From the NCBI RefSeq assembly GCF_024814435.1, contig NZ_JANUXY010000015.1:1-33799 (forward strand): a DNA stretch of 33,799 bases, written 5' to 3'. Position 1 is the stretch's first letter. The number at the start of each line of letters is the position of its first letter. This DNA comes from Staphylococcus americanisciuri (GTDB lineage Bacteria; Bacillota; Bacilli; Staphylococcales; Staphylococcaceae). Shown in pieces: positions 30,888-33,799 of the stretch. A program made the position numbers and the translations under genes. The notes under the pieces were generated by a model, which worked only from the letters and a program-made list of their open reading frames with translations, was not told the origin of the DNA and did no database searches.

Positions 30888-31649
30888 CTAAAAAATAAGT
30901 AACACAATCGCCACACCTGCACCAATAGCAAATGCAGTCAGTGCCGCTTCAACACCACGGGACATACCCGCAAGCAGTTCTCCCGCCATCAGATCACGAA
31001 TAGCATTGGTAATCAAAATACCTGGTACAAGTGGCATAACTCCTGCAATCGTAATAATGTCCTGATTGATCGCCCAACCAATTTTGGTAAAGAATGCCGC
31101 TACCATAATAACGACCATCGAACTAATAAACTCTGAAAAAAACTTAATCTGAATGAAACGTTGTACAATATCAAATGTCAAAAATGCCCCTGCTCCTGCA
31201 AGTACTGCAAACGGGAAGTCATGGCGAACACCACCAAACATAAACATAAAGAATCCAGATGCAATCGCTGCAGATAGAAACTTCACGACAAACGAATATT
31301 GTAACGATGCCCTTTCTAAATGGATAAGTTCTGATTTGGCTTCATCCAAAGACAATTCTTTACTCGATATCTTACGAGAAACATTGTTAGCAATGGCTAT
31401 TTTCTCTAAATCAGTCGTCCGTTCACGCACACGCACTAAACGCGTATTCGTACGATCATTCAATGAGAACATAATCGCCGTTGACGTTACAAAAGCATGC
31501 GTATCTTTCAAACCAAAACTTGCTGCAATACGTCCCATTGTATCTTCTACACGATACGTTTCTGCACCACTCTCCAGCAACACTTTACCAGCGAGCAACA
31601 CAACATCTATGACTTTATTTTCATCTATAATCGTCAATGCTTCAGGCAT
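30888..31649 (-). CDS. Threonine/serine exporter, large subunit (ThrE_1/DUF1212 type)
   Basis: 253 residues from the ATG at 31649, 7 nt after GGAGG; the frame is open upstream to 31718 without a ribosome site. The N-terminal soluble part (about 1-115) contains ESGAETYRVEDTM and a conserved TSTAIMFS, which resemble the hydrolase-like cytoplasmic domain of ThrE. Five hydrophobic segments follow, with PLVPGILITNAIRDLMAGE. It lies 15 nt before the small subunit, and pepT follows, so amino acids released from peptides could be exported by this pair. It is divergent from the fusion gene at 31857. Confidence 0.88.
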   Translation of the reverse strand: MPEALTIIDENKVIDVVLLAGKVLLESGAETYRVEDTMGRIAASFGLKDTHAFVTSTAIMFSLNDRTNTRLVRVRERTTDLEKIAIANNVSRKISSKELSLDEAKSELIHLERASLQYSFVVKFLSAAIASGFFMFMFGGVRHDFPFAVLAGAGAFLTFDIVQRFIQIKFFSEFISSMVVIMVAAFFTKIGWAINQDIITIAGVMPLVPGILITNAIRDLMAGELLAGMSRGVEAALTAFAIGAGVAIVLLIF

Positions 31650-31807
31650 GAGATAGCCTCCTTTGTTTGGATACATCAAATCAATTGTCAGTCTACATTG
31701 TAATAACAGGCGTTGCAATACAAAAAGACAAATTCTCGTAACTTTTTATGAAATATTATATATAGACAAAAGAAACGATTAAATTATAAATTTTTTTGCA
31801 AAGTATT

Positions 31808-31836
31808 TTGACAACTATTCTTATTATTTGTATAAT
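31808..31836 (+). promoter_or_regulatory. Perfect consensus sigma-A promoter
   Basis: TTGACA (31808-31813) and TATAAT (31831-31836) are separated by exactly 17 nt. The expected start is near 31843, leaving a leader of about 14 nt with the AGAGGTGAT ribosome site. This is the best-matching promoter in the window. Confidence 0.88.
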
Positions 31837-31856
31837 TCTGATAAAGAGGTGATAAA

Positions 31857-33575
31857 ATGACATGTATCTTATTTGGCTTGGGTAAACATGCTCAAAAAGT
31901 TTACTGGCCTTATTTAAGTAAAGAAGCGCAATTCAACAAAATATTCATCGTTGATCTAGCTTCTGCACAAGAACAGATTGATACTTTGGTTGCTGACAGC
32001 CTAGTCCCCTGTGAAACTATCTTTTTAGACGACAGTATCAAGCATTATCGTAACCTACCAACAACGGTTCGGAACCAACTGCGTGATATTGTTATATCAG
32101 AAAATATTACACATGCTGTCATTGCTACAGAACCTCGTGCACATGACACATATATTGAATTTTGCTTAGATAACGGCATTAATATTCTATGTAGCAAACC
32201 ACTCACAATCCCCATGTATACAAATACAGCTGTGGGTGCATCACTTATTAAAGAAAATTTCCAAACACTTGTTAAAAAATGGCAAGCAAGTGATGTCGAT
32301 TTATTTGAAATTCTACCATTAAAACACACACATACCGTTTATCAATATGTTCGCACCCTACTTGAAAAGGTTGTAGAGACCTATCAAGTGCCTATCAATA
32401 AGATTAATCTTTCCGCATCCTATGATTATTGGCAAACACCTAATAATACACTCCTTCAAGAAACACAACCTTATAAATATGGGTATGGTGCACTAATGCA
32501 CGAAGGTTATCATTTAATTGAATTACTCACTTTCTTCACTGCTATCAATAAAAAACATGGTTTTCAAGAAGCATATAAAACTTATCACGTGTCAGATTAT
32601 CGTCCAAGTGATTATTTTAAATACTATGGTAAAGCACTCAATAAGCACGCAGACAATGTTGATAATAACGAAATATATCAACATCTCAATATTATTGAAA
32701 ACTTTGGTGAATTTGAGTTAGCCACTGTAATTGACTATGTTGACGATACAAAACAAAAAATAACTACAGCCAATATACAGTTAAAACAAGCTAGCAATAC
32801 ACAACAACCAATGACAAATACAAAAAAAGACGCTTACCAAGAACATCTAGAAATCAGTATAGGTCCTTTCATCACGGTTAAGATTAACAGCTACACAACT
32901 GATTGTATGACAGAACCCTATTTCGACATTGTTATTTTTAGAAATACTACTCTTTTAGACGGCAAAGCAGTCGAAAGGCTTCAACTGTCAGATATTGAAC
33001 CACCATTCACTTCATCATTGCATACACTGGACTATCATCAAGCCGTATCCATCGAAGCATTTGATAACTTTTTCTTCCATAATCAATCACATTCCAATAT
33101 CCTTGATCATCAAGAAGAAATTGAAATATTAACTGCTTTATACCAACAAATGGCACAAAATCTTGATATGTCACATTTCCGCTTTGCTGTAGAGTTAATT
33201 ATTGAACATAACAACAAGTTTTTAGTATGTCGACGTCGTCCAGATGTTGAAGTCGCACCTGGCTTATGGAATGTACCAGCTGGTAAAGTACAATACAACG
33301 AAAGTATGGACGCAGCAATTATACGTGAAGCTAAAGAAGAAACTAATCTAGATATTACTGATTTTAGTTGTCTAGGCTATCAATTTATTAATAAGGCACA
33401 TCAACGTTGCGTATACACTTATCATGTCAAAATTGATGACATTTCAAATATTCAAATAGACACTGGTGAATTCGATCAATATGCTTGGATTGATGCCTCA
33501 AATGTTTCGGAATATTCATCCTTAAACCCACACATTCAAGCAGCTATTGTCCAATTAAGTCATACTAAATCTTAA
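31857..33575 (+). CDS. Gfo/Idh-like oxidoreductase fused to a NUDIX hydrolase
   Basis: 572 residues. The N-terminal half resembles a Gfo/Idh/MocA oxidoreductase: Rossmann motif GLGKHA (7-12), CSKPL at 112-116 (family CEKPL; Lys114 kept, Glu changed to Ser), and a histidine-rich HEGYH at 215-219 where the family has its catalytic His. Residues 300-410 form a variable region I cannot assign. Residues 440-570 are a NUDIX domain with the box G476-x5-E482-x7-R490-E491-x2-E494-E495, where the usual glycine after the second Glu pair is Asn497. NUDIX enzymes cleave nucleoside diphosphates linked to another moiety; the substrate is unknown. No signal peptide or membrane segment. It is a single gene with a strong promoter and ends 5 nt before a group II intron. 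Codon use is AT-rich compared with the core genes, which fits acquired DNA. Confidence 0.85.
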   Translation: MTCILFGLGKHAQKVYWPYLSKEAQFNKIFIVDLASAQEQIDTLVADSLVPCETIFLDDSIKHYRNLPTTVRNQLRDIVISENITHAVIATEPRAHDTYIEFCLDNGINILCSKPLTIPMYTNTAVGASLIKENFQTLVKKWQASDVDLFEILPLKHTHTVYQYVRTLLEKVVETYQVPINKINLSASYDYWQTPNNTLLQETQPYKYGYGALMHEGYHLIELLTFFTAINKKHGFQEAYKTYHVSDYRPSDYFKYYGKALNKHADNVDNNEIYQHLNIIENFGEFELATVIDYVDDTKQKITTANIQLKQASNTQQPMTNTKKDAYQEHLEISIGPFITVKINSYTTDCMTEPYFDIVIFRNTTLLDGKAVERLQLSDIEPPFTSSLHTLDYHQAVSIEAFDNFFFHNQSHSNILDHQEEIEILTALYQQMAQNLDMSHFRFAVELIIEHNNKFLVCRRRPDVEVAPGLWNVPAGKVQYNESMDAAIIREAKEETNLDITDFSCLGYQFINKAHQRCVYTYHVKIDDISNIQIDTGEFDQYAWIDASNVSEYSSLNPHIQAAIVQLSHTKS

Positions 33576-33582
33576 ATCGAGT

Positions 33583-33611
33583 AGGAGAATAGTCATTAGT
33601 TGGCTATTCGT
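33583..33611 (-). ncRNA. Group II intron domain VI (branch-point domain)
   Basis: GAATAG (33609-33604 on the minus strand) pairs with CTATTC (33592-33587), enclosing CCAACTAATGA. The branch-point adenosine should lie on the 3' side of this stem; its exact position is not certain. Confidence 0.55.
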
Positions 33612-33619
33612 CCTCTCAC

Positions 33620-33653
33620 ACCACCAAGCATACGGATTCGTACTTGGCGGTTC
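33620..33653 (-). ncRNA. Group II intron domain V
   Basis: On the minus strand, GAACCGCCAAG pairs with CTTGGTGGT, leaving a 2-nt bulge, then TACG pairs with CGTA around a 4-nt loop. A catalytic triad CGC with a G-U pair in the lower stem fits domain V of class IIC. Confidence 0.78.
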
Positions 33654-33799
33654 AATATCTTGCGTAAGCCAGCTCTGCAAGTTCGACTAAAGGTATTAGT
33701 CCCCACTTGTAGAGTTGTTTTGTTGTTAAAGCACGATGAACTTCTTGCGTTTTTGAGAGTCGCCAATATTTCTTTCGTGAATACGCAATTCTCTTCGCA
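33652..33799 (-). CDS. Group II intron reverse transcriptase/maturase, C-terminal 48 residues
   Basis: Partial gene; its 5' part is outside the window. The visible end reads AYSRKKYWRLSKTQEV, then HRALTTKQLYKWGLIPLVE, ending in YARY and TGA. This matches the C-terminal maturase/DNA-binding tail of bacterial intron reverse transcriptases (SRKGYWRLSKT… pattern). The stop codon overlaps the first bases of domain V, as is common in compact class IIC introns. No frameshift is visible in the part seen. Confidence 0.8.
   Translation of the reverse strand, partial: AKRIAYSRKKYWRLSKTQEVHRALTTKQLYKWGLIPLVELAELAYARY

Larger units (their letters stand above)
33581..33799 (-). mobile_element. 3' end of a group II intron (probably class IIC), 5' part outside window
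   Basis: Read on the minus strand, a maturase C-terminus (33799-33652) is followed directly by a domain V hairpin and a domain VI stem. The order RT/maturase, domain V, domain VI is that of a bacterial group II intron. The domain V triad reads CGC, not AGC, which is typical of class IIC. The 3' end is probably at about 33581 (…CCTAC). The intron therefore sits 5 nt beyond the stop of the fusion gene, on the opposite strand. Confidence 0.8.

Overview
The window reads as chromosome of a low-GC firmicute of the genus Staphylococcus. Evidence: a YSIRK-type Sdr surface adhesin, a long-form HPF, RF2 with a programmed frameshift, FakB1, CsbA and HprK, all with sequences close to S. aureus proteins, in the gene order I remember from S. 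aureus (yigZ - fakB1 - comFA - comFC - hpf - secA - prfB - LysM/CHAP - HD - csbA - uvrB - uvrA - small SHOCT-like gene - hprK - lgt - acetyltransferase - TPR - trxB - rapZ - yvcK - whiA). Species cannot be fixed from sequence alone; divergence from S. aureus suggests another, possibly animal-associated, species. Nearly all core genes are on the minus strand; only yigZ and an accessory fusion gene are on the plus strand.

Layout, left to right. 1-4147 (minus): 5' part of a large Sdr/MSCRAMM adhesin with signal peptide, A region and at least eight ~110-residue B repeats; its C-terminal anchor lies outside the window. 4148-4483: its promoter plus a strong hairpin ending the whiA transcript. 4484-7364: rapZ-yvcK-whiA. 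7534-12251: hprK-lgt-acetyltransferase-TPR, then trxB. 12252-12613: promoter, terminator and an unexplained inverted-repeat segment. 12614-17805: uvrB-uvrA-SHOCT-like gene under a LexA box. 18018-19796: HD phosphohydrolase-csbA, and a LysM-CHAP gene. 20077-20259: a tiny membrane protein. 20479-24150: secA-prfB, with RF2 made by +1 frameshifting. 24456-27019: hpf, and comFA-comFC. 27189-28070: fakB1. 28424-29065 (plus): yigZ. 29129-31649: a two-gene ThrE-type exporter followed by pepT. 31857-33575 (plus): a Gfo/Idh oxidoreductase-NUDIX fusion behind a perfect consensus sigma-A promoter. 33581-33799: the 3' end of a group II intron (maturase C-terminus, domains V and VI) on the minus strand.

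How it fits together. The left core block links cell-wall and carbon control (RapZ, YvcK, WhiA, HprK) with lipoprotein maturation (Lgt) and thiol redox (TrxB). The middle block covers excision repair, secretion (SecA), translation termination and ribosome hibernation. The right block covers DNA uptake, exogenous fatty-acid use, and peptide/amino-acid handling. The two ends are the accessory parts: the repeat-rich adhesin on the left, and the oxidoreductase-NUDIX fusion abutting a group II intron on the right. The fusion is the best candidate for something not well described. No tRNA, rRNA or CRISPR array was recognised.
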